Assembly: GCA_965234545.1 (NCBI GenBank)
Contig: OZ248348.1
Coordinates: 1,612,001-1,676,000 of the forward strand
Reading direction: 5' to 3'
Origin: Methylotenera sp965234545
Lineage (GTDB): Bacteria; Pseudomonadota; Gammaproteobacteria; Burkholderiales; Methylophilaceae
DNA length: 64,000 bases
Shown: positions 9,806 to 18,810 of the stretch, in pieces
Numbering within the stretch: the first letter of the stretch is position 1
Layout of the letters: the number at the start of each line of letters is the position of its first letter
Position numbers and translations under genes: made by a program
Notes under the pieces: model-generated
What the model was told of the DNA's origin: nothing
Databases searched by the model: none
Seen by the model: only the letters and a program-made list of their open reading frames with translations

Positions 9806-11559
9806 ATGCCCTCCTTCGCGTCATCGGCATTGCCTTGCAACACCACGTTGTTGTTGGGCGCATCCGGCGGCACCGCATACAAACGCAAGGTTTCAGCCAT
9901 AACCGCACTGAACACCGGCGCTGCAACAACACCGCCGTAATAGGCGCCATTGCTAGGCTCGTCTATCATGACGGCTATTAAAAAACGTGGATTTGAGGCA
10001 GGCGCCATGCCAACGAAGGAGGCGACGTATTCATTGATGTAACCATGGTCACCCAATTTTTTTGAGGTCCCGGTCTTACCGGCTACTCGGTAACCCAATA
10101 CCTGCGCCTGTAAGGCAGTGCCGCCTGGTTGCACGACCATTTCCAACATGCTTCTAACCTGATTGGCGGTGGAGGCTGAAAAAACCTGCTGGCCTACCGG
10201 CGCCTCTTTGACTTTTAATAGGGAGATAGGGCGCAACTCGCCTTCATTAGCAAAAACGGTGTAAAGCCTTGCCATTTGCAACAATGTGACGCTGATGCCG
10301 TTACCAAAAGACATGGTAGCCATCTCTATCGGACGCCAATTTTTAAATGGGCGTAACCTGCCTGCCGCCTCGCCAGGGAAACCCACGCCTTCGACGTGCC
10401 CTAAACCTAGCTGGTTATACACATTCCACATGAACTGCTTATCCAAGGTTAACGCTATCTTGGCCGCCCCAACGTTGGACGATTTTTGTATCATTTCCGC
10501 TACCGTTAATACGCCTTGCGGGTGGGTGTCGTGTATGGTGGCTGGGCCAATTTTCAAGGTGCCTGGTGCCGTTTGTATCTTTGTGTCGGCTTTGTACAAG
10601 CCGGATTCCAATGCCGCCGCCGCCGTCACGGGTTTTAGTGTTGAGCCCGGCTCGTAATTATCAATAATGGCGCGATTTCGGGTTTTGCCTTTGATATTGA
10701 CTGGATTGTTCGGGTTGTAGGTCGGCACGTTGGCCATGGCTAACACTTCGCCGGATTTCGCATCCAACACCACAATCGCACCCGCTAAGGCCTTGTGCGC
10801 TTCCACCGCTTTTTGCAATTCGCGGTGCGCTAGGTATTGAATGCGTAGATCCAGGGCCAAGGCCACATCATGGCCATCTTGCGGCACCACCACAGCCTGC
10901 AAATCGTCTATGATATGGCCAGACCGGTCTTTGATGACGCGGCGATTGCCGTCTTTACCTGATAAGGCGGTATTCAAAGCCAATTCAAAGCCTTCCAAAC
11001 CTTTATCGCCCGCCCCTTTGTCGCCCGGTCCGGTAAACCCGACCATGTGCGCCGTTACCTCGCCTGCCGGATAGTAGCGCTTGTATTCGCGACGCAAATC
11101 GATACCCGGGACGCCCAGCTTCATGACCTTAGCGGCATCTTCCGGCGACATGCGTCGCTTCAAATAGACAAACTCACGCTCGGTGTTGGCTAACTTACGT
11201 TTAATCACTTCTTCTTGCATGCCTAGCATATTGGCCAATTGCTTGGTTTTCGCCGCGTCTAACACCACGTCTGGCGGACTGGCCCAGACTGTATCTACCG
11301 GCATACTCACTGCCAGCAATTGACCGTTTCTATCGGTAATTTTGCCGCGCTGCGAGGTTAAAATAAGGTTACGGCTATAGCGAGCATTGCCTTTGTCTTT
11401 GTAAAACTCATCGTGTATGCCTTGCAGGTAAACACCACGGCCCAACAAAATAGCAAAGCCCATCAAGACCAAGCCCAACAATACGCGTCTACGCCATGCC
11501 GGCAACTTAACAATGACCGGGGTGCGCACCGAGGTTCTTATGGGCATGCGTATGGCCAT
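9802..11559 (-). CDS. ftsI: Septal transpeptidase FtsI (PBP3)
   Basis: FtsI is the class B penicillin-binding protein that crosslinks septal peptidoglycan. The 585-residue protein has a short basic cytoplasmic tail, one membrane segment at about residues 25-45, a pedestal domain, and the transpeptidase triad: STLK (in EPGSTLKP), SSN (in IQKSSNVG) and KTGTS. Its ATG shares one base with the ftsL stop (TAATG). It acts with FtsW, encoded downstream in the same operon. Confidence 0.97.
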   Translation of the reverse strand: MAIRMPIRTSVRTPVIVKLPAWRRRVLLGLVLMGFAILLGRGVYLQGIHDEFYKDKGNARYSRNLILTSQRGKITDRNGQLLAVSMPVDTVWASPPDVVLDAAKTKQLANMLGMQEEVIKRKLANTEREFVYLKRRMSPEDAAKVMKLGVPGIDLRREYKRYYPAGEVTAHMVGFTGPGDKGAGDKGLEGFELALNTALSGKDGNRRVIKDRSGHIIDDLQAVVVPQDGHDVALALDLRIQYLAHRELQKAVEAHKALAGAIVVLDAKSGEVLAMANVPTYNPNNPVNIKGKTRNRAIIDNYEPGSTLKPVTAAAALESGLYKADTKIQTAPGTLKIGPATIHDTHPQGVLTVAEMIQKSSNVGAAKIALTLDKQFMWNVYNQLGLGHVEGVGFPGEAAGRLRPFKNWRPIEMATMSFGNGISVTLLQMARLYTVFANEGELRPISLLKVKEAPVGQQVFSASTANQVRSMLEMVVQPGGTALQAQVLGYRVAGKTGTSKKLGDHGYINEYVASFVGMAPASNPRFLIAVMIDEPSNGAYYGGVVAAPVFSAVMAETLRLYAVPPDAPNNNVVLQGNADDAKEGM

Positions 11560-11867
11560 TATTGCGCCACCTTGCTGCTTACCAAAGGCTTAAGCGCATA
11601 CAGCTCAGCCATAGGCACCACTTGTATGCGCTTTGCATCCGGCACTTGCATTTGCAGTTGTTCGGCGGCGATTTTTTCAACGCGACTGTGCATGGCCCAG
11701 GTACTCTGCTCCAACTGCAACTGCCCGTATTCTTGCTCCAACTGCGTGCTCACTCGCTTACTTTGCTCTAGCTCTATGTATAGGTTGCGCGCCTTATGCT
11801 GGGATTTCACCAGGGCCAAGGACGACAGGATCAACGCGGCAAATAAAATAAAATTTAAGCGCGTCAT
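11559..11867 (-). CDS. ftsL: Cell division protein FtsL
   Basis: FtsL is a small bitopic protein of the FtsQLB divisome complex. The 102-residue product has a hydrophobic segment at about residues 4-20 and then a charged, heptad-rich stretch that can form a coiled coil. FtsL sequences diverge strongly, so identity rests on size, topology and position between rsmH and ftsI. It is joined to rsmH by an ATGA overlap. Confidence 0.92.
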   Translation of the reverse strand: MTRLNFILFAALILSSLALVKSQHKARNLYIELEQSKRVSTQLEQEYGQLQLEQSTWAMHSRVEKIAAEQLQMQVPDAKRIQVVPMAELYALKPLVSSKVAQ

Positions 11868-12823
11868 GCTGTTGCCGTTCTTTCCGCCACGCGCATCACA
11901 GCACTGCGTGAACGTGGGTTGGCTTTAATTTCTTGCGGGCTAGGTTTGATGCTTTTGCCTACAGCCCTTAATTTAGGCTGCGGTAAATCGGCGGCTCGAA
12001 CGGGAAAGTTGGCTGGCAAATCATCCCGATTCACCTGAGCGCGTATAAACTGCTTCACCATACGGTCTTCTAGCGAGTGAAAACTGATCACCGCCAATCT
12101 GCCTTGCGGCGACAATAGGGCCAAGCATTGAGGCATGGTTAGCGACAACTCCTCAAGCTCTTGATTGACGTGAATCCGTAAAGCTTGAAATGTCCGCGTG
12201 GCGGGGTTCTGGCCGGGTTCAAAGCGCGTGACTGCGCTTGCCACGACCTTGGTAAGTTGCCCTGTAGTGGTGATGGGGCGCCCGTCATTGCGCTCCGCAA
12301 TAATCGCCCTTGCAATCTGCTTAGCAAACCGTTCTTCACCATAATTTTTTATAACCTCCGCTAATTGCTGCTCTGTTGTGCCGGCAATAAATTCCGCCGC
12401 TGTTTGACCACGGGTCTGATCCATGCGCATGTCTAGAGGCGCATCAAATCTAAAACTAAAGCCTCGGGCAGGCTCATCAATTTGTGGCGAGGATATGCCT
12501 AAATCCAACAAAATACCGTCCACCTTGTGGATGCCCATTTCAGCCAAGCGGACTTGCATGCCAGCAAAATGGCTGTGCACCATAACAAAACGCTTATCCT
12601 GAATAGCCTTGCTCGACTCAATCGCTTGCAAGTCTTTGTCAAAGGCTATCAAGCGGCCCCGCTCACCCAATTTCTCTAAAATCTTTCTGCTGTGCCCACC
12701 GCGACCAAACGTACCGTCCACATAAACGCCGTCGGCCTTTACCGCCAAGGCCTGGACCGCTTCATCCAATAAAACGGTGACATGCGCCCCACCAGTAGGG
12801 ATTGTTGTTTGGTTTTCGTCCAT
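11864..12823 (-). CDS. rsmH: 16S rRNA m4C1402 methyltransferase RsmH (MraW)
   Basis: RsmH methylates N4 of C1402 in 16S rRNA. The chosen 319-residue product begins MDENQTT, soon reaches the family start HVTVLLDEAV, and has the SAM loop DGTFGRGGHSRKIL and the C-terminal SFHSLEDR motif. An in-frame extension to 13015 exists but runs through mraZ and adds residues unlike RsmH. A GTG at 12925 overlapping the mraZ TGA (GTGA) would add 34 residues and is a less likely alternative. No strong ribosome binding site precedes 12823. Confidence 0.93.
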   Translation of the reverse strand: MDENQTTIPTGGAHVTVLLDEAVQALAVKADGVYVDGTFGRGGHSRKILEKLGERGRLIAFDKDLQAIESSKAIQDKRFVMVHSHFAGMQVRLAEMGIHKVDGILLDLGISSPQIDEPARGFSFRFDAPLDMRMDQTRGQTAAEFIAGTTEQQLAEVIKNYGEERFAKQIARAIIAERNDGRPITTTGQLTKVVASAVTRFEPGQNPATRTFQALRIHVNQELEELSLTMPQCLALLSPQGRLAVISFHSLEDRMVKQFIRAQVNRDDLPANFPVRAADLPQPKLRAVGKSIKPSPQEIKANPRSRSAVMRVAERTATA

Positions 12824-12921
12824 CGCAGCTAATGCTTGATTTACCAATAATAAAGCGTCATTTGCAGACGCTTTATTTGGAGACAATGAGGCTAGGTTAG
12901 GCGTGGAGCGCACGCCCTTAA

Positions 12922-13368
12922 TCACAGGGAGAAGCCCTCTAGTTCTGCCGGCATGGCAAACTGCTCGCCTTGCATGACTTGCGCTAACTGAGCGCGCCAG
13001 GCTTCCATGTTCCACAATTCAAAATGGCTGCCTTGTCCCACCAACATCACTTCTTTGCTTAAACCCGCAAAGTCCCGTAATACCGGTGACACCAACAAAC
13101 GCCCTGCGCTGTCCAAACTTAAATCTTCCGCAAAACCAACCAGCAAACGTTGCAGCGCACTCGATTGGGTATCAAACGACGACAGCGCCATCATTTTTTC
13201 TTGTATTGGCTCCCAGGCGGCTTGCGGGTACAACAGCAGACAACGATGCGGGTGGGCCGTCAGCACCAAATTGCCGCCACACTCATGCAACAAGGCTTCA
13301 CGGTGCTTGGTTGGCACCGCAAGTCTGTTTTTTGCATCTAAGCTTAATGAGGTTGCACCACGAAACAT
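12922..13368 (-). CDS. mraZ: Transcriptional regulator MraZ
   Basis: MraZ is a DNA-binding protein made of two AbrB-like halves that represses the dcw operon. The 148-residue product opens with MFRGATSLSLDAKNRLAVP, the typical first repeat, and has the second repeat near residue 85 (DLSLDSAGRLLV). It is first in the operon. A set of TGGGN repeats matching the known MraZ operator lies 171-195 bases upstream, supporting autoregulation. Confidence 0.96.
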   Translation of the reverse strand: MFRGATSLSLDAKNRLAVPTKHREALLHECGGNLVLTAHPHRCLLLYPQAAWEPIQEKMMALSSFDTQSSALQRLLVGFAEDLSLDSAGRLLVSPVLRDFAGLSKEVMLVGQGSHFELWNMEAWRAQLAQVMQGEQFAMPAELEGFSL

Positions 13369-13538
13369 TTTTTTGCTGTTGTCCTATCGTCCAATTACAG
13401 CCTTAAGCGCCAGTCCAACACTTAAAGCGAAAATCAAAATAGTGGAGAATTACCCCTTACTAACGGCAACAACCCTTAGTAGTTTAGCGACATGATGTTA
13501 GAAGATGATTTTTCAACATCGCTAGCAAGGAAACAATT

Positions 13539-13563
13539 CTCCACATAAACCCACTTTTTCCCA
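13539..13563 (-). promoter_or_regulatory. MraZ operator box (three TGGGN repeats)
   Basis: Read on the minus strand this is TGGGA-AAAAG-TGGGT-TTATG-TGGAG: three five-base repeats at 13559-13563, 13549-13553 and 13539-13543, each separated by five bases. Three TGGGN repeats with five-base spacers upstream of mraZ is the published MraZ binding pattern. The third repeat is imperfect (TGGAG). The assignment is direct pattern matching plus position. Confidence 0.85.
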
Positions 13564-13717
13564 CTAAGTTGCACTATAGATAAAAAAAACGGCCAATGCA
13601 AGCCATTTTTGCTATTTTCTCTATATATCTCAATGACTTAGCGTGTTTTTGCGATAAAAATAATATCGTTACAAATGAATAACATACGAAATTATATGAA
13701 TGTAGATTATGAGGATA

Positions 13718-13825
13718 ATGCCGAAAGCATTTGAATTGCTCTTAGCCAGTCAGAATGAAGCGGTAGCCTATAAAACAAATGTGGTGAACAAGGGAGTTAG
13801 ACTCACCGCCGCGTCTAGCCATTAG
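13718..13825 (+). CDS. Possible 35-residue ORF, doubtful
   Basis: The frame starts at ATG 13718, preceded by GAGG seven bases upstream, and ends at TAG 13823-13825. It encodes MPKAFELLLASQNEAVAY followed by a basic, Ser/Thr-containing tail. I do not recognise it. It lies between rnpB and mraZ on the strand opposite to both and could be a chance frame; only the plausible ribosome binding site favours it. Confidence 0.2.
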   Translation: MPKAFELLLASQNEAVAYKTNVVNKGVRLTAASSH

Positions 13826-13852
13826 CAGTGAATATAGGAGGTGAATAAAAGA

Positions 13853-14257
13853 AGTGAAGCTGGCCGATAAGCCGGGTTTTGTAGGCTTTATTGCTAAAGC
13901 TGACAGTCATTCATCTAGGCGCACAATTACTTGTGCGCTCAAGCAACCTACCCGCTGGCAGCGCGAACCACGCCTTATTTACTTGCGTAAAAATGCCAGC
14001 CTATTTGGTCTTGCTGCAGATGGAGGTTACCGCGTTTCACCGTAACTTAATACGCTCGTCTCTGTGGCCCTATTCCGCGCCTTATGCTCCAGGGCTTGCG
14101 CCTTTGAAGGTTTCGACGGACGGCCGTTAGCCGTCATCTTGCTCTGTGCAGCCCGGACTTTCCTCCCTCACTTGAAGGAGACCGCAAGGGTCTTCCCCAA
14201 TTTATCATGGCAATAAATTGCCAGATAAAGTGTGACGGCGACTGTCTAGCCAGCTTC
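13853..14257 (-). ncRNA. rnpB: RNase P RNA, bacterial class A
   Basis: This is the catalytic RNA of RNase P, which matures tRNA 5' ends. On the minus strand the 5' end GAAGCTGGCTAGACAGTC pairs with the 3' end GGCCAGCTTC (helix P1). The conserved segments follow in order: GGAAAGTCCGGGCT (about 14150-14162), CAGAGCAAGATGACGG, GGTGAAACGCGGTAA, and near the 3' end CCCGGCTTATCGG. Ends are set from P1 pairing and may be off by a few bases. Position between mraZ and rsmI/yraN matches the order in Pseudomonas and many betaproteobacteria. Confidence 0.96.
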
Positions 14258-14390
14258 AAGCGTAGTTTAACACGCAAACAATTCTAGCTTCATAATGCCT
14301 CGCCTAAAAACACTTAAGTAATTATGGTCGCAGAACACATTGGCCAAATGGATGCATCTTAACAAGCCGTGATAGGAGGATCGTATTTAA

Positions 14391-14409
14391 GTTAGGCTTT
14401 TAACCTAAC
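14391..14409. other. Short inverted repeat downstream of the restriction/methyltransferase gene
   Basis: GTTAGG and CCTAAC form a six-base stem with a seven-base loop just beyond the end of the minus-strand gene at 14424. No T tract follows on either strand, so it is at best a weak terminator. The rest of the gap 14258-14423 shows no gene. Confidence 0.3.
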
Positions 14410-14423
14410 CGTTTAAAGCTACA

Positions 14424-16823
14424 TTATTCCTTTAGAAACCCATACTCATATACTTTTGGTTTAATTTTATCTGCCAGGCCAGTTAATTTAGCCCTCAAAT
14501 CACGAATCAACGCTGTGTATTTCTCATCAAGGCTAGTTGAATTCATTCTACCTTGCGCATTTCTGCCCTGAAAATACTCTCTTATGTCATACAAACTGGC
14601 GTTTACATTGATGTCTTTTTGTTGGTGGTAATACTGCCAAAGCGCGCGCCCTGCATCAAACACTGCTTGAGCTTCAACCGAAAACTGCCTTGGCTGATTG
14701 TCATACACGCCAGTTGTTGAAGCACTTTCAAACAAGCCATCTTGGGGTTTTTGCTCAGCTTTTAGCTTGCCATGGATAAAGTCAGTCATAAAATGGCTGG
14801 CAAATTTGTTTTGGGCGTTTACTTCTTGCTCGGTGAAGGGAATCCAGTGGTTTGTTCCATCTTCTCCACTAATACTGTTTTGACCGTGAAAGAGAGAGTA
14901 AGCTAAACAATCACTTTGAAACTCTACATCAACTTTCCAACTGTCATTTGGGTAAAGAAACTGGTCACGGTCATTCAACCATGAGGCCTCTACTACATGG
15001 CGAACAGTTAAGTAGATACCTGCAATAATGAGGTTTGATTTTGAGACTGAAAATTCACCATCACCCAATGAAACAGACTTATTAAAGTGAATAATACAAT
15101 TGCGCTTTTGATGCTGAAAATCGTTACTCTTGTAGTTTAATTTAGCGATAGATGAATGCTTGTCTTTAAACTTCGTAAGCCATTTGTTAAGAAAAATAGA
15201 GTTGTTATAAGTCGAGAAATTTTTTGTGCCCAAATAGCCTCCATTAGCATCAAAAACATCAGCCAAAATGGATTTAAACACTTCGCACTTAGTAGTATCA
15301 TAAATCTGAAAGCCAATTGGAAATTGGCCTACCACATTATCGAACGTGTCTGCTGGAACAACAAAAAGCCTTTCAAGCTTTGCAGTAAAAACCTCCCGCA
15401 TCGTTTCAAAATTTGGCGCATTTAGAAATTTTAGCTTTGAAAATACGCCAAGTTTACTTCCAACAAGTCCTCGGTATGCACGGTAAATAAATTGAGCGTA
15501 TAACTCATCTTTTGCCCCACCCAACTCTTCACAGTGCCATTTTGTATTAGCTACACTCAAGCCCCTTTTGTATGGGGGATTAATGTAAATCACCAATTTT
15601 TTGCGTTTTTCTTCGTCATTAATGATGTCCTGCAAACTTTGCGGTAGCTTGGTGAAGTCGTCATTTAAAAAGTCAAATTGAAACACATGATTTTTGAGTA
15701 AATTTGCGCCATGGTCTATGCGTTCGTGCATCACGTTCACATCAGCTTGGTCTAGGGTGCTGGCGTAAATGTTATATTTATTGGTTAAACCCGCAAGCAG
15801 GTTACCCGTACCTGCGGCACAATCCCAAATGAAATATTCATCTTGCCAGTTTTCACCTAAATAATCAGTTAAGTATTTTTGTGAGAGCTCTACCCATTTG
15901 CGTGGGGTAAAAAAAGCCCCTTTACGCTCTCTAATATCTTGCGGCACGAGTAAATCTCTGCGCTCGATAATGTAGTCTTGAAATTCTTTTATTGGCGGAC
16001 GTTTGTAGCGCTTCCAAAATTGTTGGTAGGCTTCTTTATTTTTAATGTCGATGGTGGCATCAAACATTTGTTTGATGTTTTCTTTGGCTATTTTGTAGCC
16101 TGAGTTTTGAAAAACCACAAACAAATTACCCCGAATGGATAAGTCATCGCCTACATTGTGCGTATCTTTATCATCCACAAACAGGTCGGCAAGGTAAAAA
16201 TCACTATCTAGTATGCTTGCCTTTTTAAGGTCATCCCAACTCACATCAATGTTGGGTTTTACAATGTCAAGCCAACGCAAATAAATGGGGATAAAGTTGT
16301 TTTTGTCGATTCTAATTTTGGCTGTAGTCGTGGCTTTGGCAACATTTTCTTTAATGAAGGTGATGAGGTCTTTTTCGTCTTTTTCATAATCGTAAATATA
16401 AGCGTGCTTTTTGAGCGTGTCTTCAATACGCCGTTTTATTAGCTGGAACTCTTTTGTCTCGTGGTTGCTTGGCGTGACGTTCCAGTTAAAATCATTTAAA
16501 TAAAAAAAGTCTTGGACGTTGATGTAAGGCACGAAAGCGATTTTCTTAAAATCAAAAGCGCCCAAAAAAGCAGGGGGTAAGGTCTTGTCATATGTGCGCG
16601 CTTTGCCAATGGTTAATATCAATTGCACAAACATCGCGATGATGTCGAAATCGCCTGTTTTAGCCTCAGCCCAGAGAAGCGGTGTCCTACCAAACAAACT
16701 TTCTTGTTTTGGTAAAACGGTAAAGTCAATATTACCTAGAATTTCAGTGGTATCAAACTGCTTGAAATAATCAACTGAAACCTTATTCTTTAGCTCCTCT
16801 TCTCTTATATTTTTATATTTCAT
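14424..16823 (-). CDS. Putative type IIG-like restriction/adenine methyltransferase fusion
   Basis: The 799-residue protein is a probable N6-adenine DNA methyltransferase with a possible nuclease domain. The methyltransferase core shows GAFFTP (about 302-307, motif X-like), the SAM loop DCAAGTGN (about 334-341) and the catalytic NPPY (415-418). N-terminal IDF (D33) followed by AEAK (E53, K55) resembles a PD-(D/E)xK nuclease core, which would make it a single-chain type IIG enzyme; this is inference. Residues after about 550 would hold target recognition. The DNA is clearly AT-richer than its neighbours, and the gene interrupts an otherwise conserved rnpB-rsmI neighbourhood, so it looks acquired. 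No separate S or R gene is nearby. An orphan methyltransferase is the alternative. Confidence 0.8.
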   Translation of the reverse strand: MKYKNIREEELKNKVSVDYFKQFDTTEILGNIDFTVLPKQESLFGRTPLLWAEAKTGDFDIIAMFVQLILTIGKARTYDKTLPPAFLGAFDFKKIAFVPYINVQDFFYLNDFNWNVTPSNHETKEFQLIKRRIEDTLKKHAYIYDYEKDEKDLITFIKENVAKATTTAKIRIDKNNFIPIYLRWLDIVKPNIDVSWDDLKKASILDSDFYLADLFVDDKDTHNVGDDLSIRGNLFVVFQNSGYKIAKENIKQMFDATIDIKNKEAYQQFWKRYKRPPIKEFQDYIIERRDLLVPQDIRERKGAFFTPRKWVELSQKYLTDYLGENWQDEYFIWDCAAGTGNLLAGLTNKYNIYASTLDQADVNVMHERIDHGANLLKNHVFQFDFLNDDFTKLPQSLQDIINDEEKRKKLVIYINPPYKRGLSVANTKWHCEELGGAKDELYAQFIYRAYRGLVGSKLGVFSKLKFLNAPNFETMREVFTAKLERLFVVPADTFDNVVGQFPIGFQIYDTTKCEVFKSILADVFDANGGYLGTKNFSTYNNSIFLNKWLTKFKDKHSSIAKLNYKSNDFQHQKRNCIIHFNKSVSLGDGEFSVSKSNLIIAGIYLTVRHVVEASWLNDRDQFLYPNDSWKVDVEFQSDCLAYSLFHGQNSISGEDGTNHWIPFTEQEVNAQNKFASHFMTDFIHGKLKAEQKPQDGLFESASTTGVYDNQPRQFSVEAQAVFDAGRALWQYYHQQKDINVNASLYDIREYFQGRNAQGRMNSTSLDEKYTALIRDLRAKLTGLADKIKPKVYEYGFLKE

Positions 16824-16852
16824 ATTGGCTTAATCGTTGTTAATGAGCAGTT

Positions 16853-17893
16853 TTAGAGCATCTTCCATGCAACAGTCTGCCCAGCACGCAATGGAATTAA
16901 GCTGTCATCAGCAAAAGGCAAGCTGGCTGGCACGGTCCAACTTTGCCTATGCAATTGAATGCGACCCGTGTTGCGCGGCAAACCGTAAAAATCCGCTCCG
17001 TAAAAACTAGCGAAGCCTTCCAATTTATCCAAGGCCCCCACCGCGTCAAAGGCCTCGGCATACAATTCCATGGCAGTATGGGCCGTATACATACCGGCAC
17101 AACCGCAAGCGGCTTCTTTGGTGTGCTTGGCATGCGGCGCGCTGTCAGTACCCAAGAAAAACTTAGCGTTGCCCGATGTGGCAACACGCAGCAAAGCCTG
17201 ACGGTGCTCTTCGCGCTTTAATATCGGTAAGCAATAATGATGCGGCTGTATGCCACCAACAAACATGGCATTGCGGTTCATTAATAAATGGTGAGCGGTA
17301 ATGGTGGCCGCCACATTGGACGGCGCTGCCAAGACAAAATCGGCTGCATCATTGGTCGTGATGTGCTCAAACACCACTTTAAGCGCTGGGTAGTCTTTAA
17401 TAATGGCGACCATGTGCCGCTCAATAAACACACGCTCTCTATCAAACACATCCACCTGCGCATCCGTCACCTCGGCATGCACTAACAAAGGCAAGCCTAA
17501 CTTTTCCATCTCGGCCAAGGCTGGCTGGCAATGCGCTAAATCCGTCACCCCTGAATCGCTATTGGTGGTTGCCCCGGCTGGGTAAAATTTCACGCCGTGC
17601 ACCATGCCGCTGGCCACCGCCGTCCTAATCTCTTCTGCGCTGGTGTTATCGGTCAAATACAAGGTCATCAGCGGTTCAAAATTAAGGCCGCTAGGCAGCG
17701 CCGCCAAGATACGTTGCCGGTAGGCCGCAGCCAAGGCCGTGTTGGTAACGGGCGGGCGCAAATTAGGCATGATCATGGCCCTAGCAAATTGACGAGCACT
17801 GTCAGCTAAAACGGCTTTTAAGGCTACGCCGTCGCGCAAGTGCAAGTGCCAGTCGTCTGGGCGAGTAAGGGTCAATGTGTTGATGGCGGTCAT
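16853..17893 (-). CDS. pyrC: Dihydroorotase PyrC (class II)
   Basis: PyrC closes carbamoyl aspartate to dihydroorotate in pyrimidine synthesis. The 346-residue product has the zinc motif HLHLRDG (H16, H18), the carboxylated lysine region GVKFYPAGATTNSDSG, LVHAEV and FEHITT for further zinc histidines, and the catalytic aspartate in GTDSAPHAKHTKE. Length and motifs fit the E. coli-type enzyme. It ends 29 bases before the restriction gene start on the same strand and starts 16 bases after the rsmI stop. Confidence 0.96.
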   Translation of the reverse strand: MTAINTLTLTRPDDWHLHLRDGVALKAVLADSARQFARAMIMPNLRPPVTNTALAAAYRQRILAALPSGLNFEPLMTLYLTDNTSAEEIRTAVASGMVHGVKFYPAGATTNSDSGVTDLAHCQPALAEMEKLGLPLLVHAEVTDAQVDVFDRERVFIERHMVAIIKDYPALKVVFEHITTNDAADFVLAAPSNVAATITAHHLLMNRNAMFVGGIQPHHYCLPILKREEHRQALLRVATSGNAKFFLGTDSAPHAKHTKEAACGCAGMYTAHTAMELYAEAFDAVGALDKLEGFASFYGADFYGLPRNTGRIQLHRQSWTVPASLPFADDSLIPLRAGQTVAWKML

Positions 17894-17909
17894 AGGAATA
17901 TGGCTAAAA

Positions 17910-18776
17910 TTAAGGTTCAGATTGCTTTAGCTGCAAGGCTAACTCGTACAAGCTATTTTTTTTCTCGCGGCTGATGTCGGCGGCCAATTTAACCGCCTGC
18001 TTTAAGGGCAATTCGGCCAACAGCAATGTTAACATGCGCACCGTTTGCTCCGATATTTCCTCTTGATTCTTTAAGGGCGGCGCCTCCACCAAGAGCACAA
18101 ACTCACCTCGCTGCTGATTGGCATCGGCCTTTAACCAAGCCTGCGCCTCAGATAACAAGCAAGTGTGGACAGTCTCAAAGGTTTTGGTTAATTCTCGGGC
18201 AATGGTAACGCGCCTATCCGCGCCTAGCACGTGTGCCATATCGGCTAGGCTAGCGACTATTCGATGCGGCGCCTCATAAAAAACCAAGGTCACAGTCTGA
18301 CTTTTTAAGCCCTCAAGCACTTGGCGCCTAGCGGCTCCACTAGCCGGCAAAAAGCCATGAAAGAAAAAACCATTCTGAACTATGCCACTCACCGATAAAG
18401 CCGTCACCACCGCACTCACCCCAGGGATAGGCACAACCTTGATGCCGGCTTGACGTAAAAAATTTACCACCACTGCACCAGGGTCACTGATACCGGGCGT
18501 ACCCGCATCCGTAACCAGCGCAATATTTTCTCCGGCTTGCAATTGCACTAACAATTTGGCGGCCGATTGATGCTCATTATGCTCGTGCACGGCCATGAGT
18601 TTTTTACTGATGGCAAAATGCCCCAACAACCCTGCCGTATGGCGCGTGTCCTCAGCCGCAATGGCATCCACACTTTTTAAGGTGTCCAATGCCCGCAAGG
18701 TGATATCAGTTAAATTGCCGATAGGCGTGGCCACCACATATAATGTACCCAGCGTATTTTTCGTCATCTCACTCAT
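17910..18776 (-). CDS. rsmI: 16S rRNA 2'-O-ribose C1402 methyltransferase RsmI
   Basis: RsmI methylates the ribose of C1402, the same nucleotide modified by RsmH encoded in the dcw cluster. The 288-residue tetrapyrrole-methylase-fold protein has LYVVATPIGNLTDIT, AEDTRHT and DAGTPGISDPG, all characteristic. The start may be the ATG at 18776 or the one three codons in. It is divergent from yraN with a 34-base gap. Confidence 0.96.
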   Translation of the reverse strand: MSEMTKNTLGTLYVVATPIGNLTDITLRALDTLKSVDAIAAEDTRHTAGLLGHFAISKKLMAVHEHNEHQSAAKLLVQLQAGENIALVTDAGTPGISDPGAVVVNFLRQAGIKVVPIPGVSAVVTALSVSGIVQNGFFFHGFLPASGAARRQVLEGLKSQTVTLVFYEAPHRIVASLADMAHVLGADRRVTIARELTKTFETVHTCLLSEAQAWLKADANQQRGEFVLLVEAPPLKNQEEISEQTVRMLTLLLAELPLKQAVKLAADISREKKNSLYELALQLKQSEP

Positions 18777-18810
18777 AATGAAAGTTTAACGCCAAGCAGC
18801 GCTAACGCCT

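Larger units (their letters stand above)
13369..13852. other. Intergenic region between mraZ and rnpB (484 bp)
   Basis: This AT-rich gap holds the presumed promoter and operator of the dcw operon on the mraZ side. I see the three-repeat MraZ box at 13539-13563 and an inverted copy of GTGGAGAATT at 13442-13451. I could not find a convincing -35/-10 pair. The rnpB-proximal half holds a possible 35-codon reading frame (13718-13825) but no recognisable RNA gene or terminator with a T tract. Confidence 0.6.

Noticed and set aside
12824..13015. 64-residue N-terminal extension of RsmH
   Set aside because: Most of it overlaps mraZ in another frame and does not resemble RsmH, which normally begins close to the HVTVLLDEAV segment.
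13854..14045. Open frame with a very strong AGGAGGTG ribosome-like site upstream
   Set aside because: It lies wholly antisense to the RNase P RNA, and its sequence follows the conserved RNA helices. It is a chance frame.
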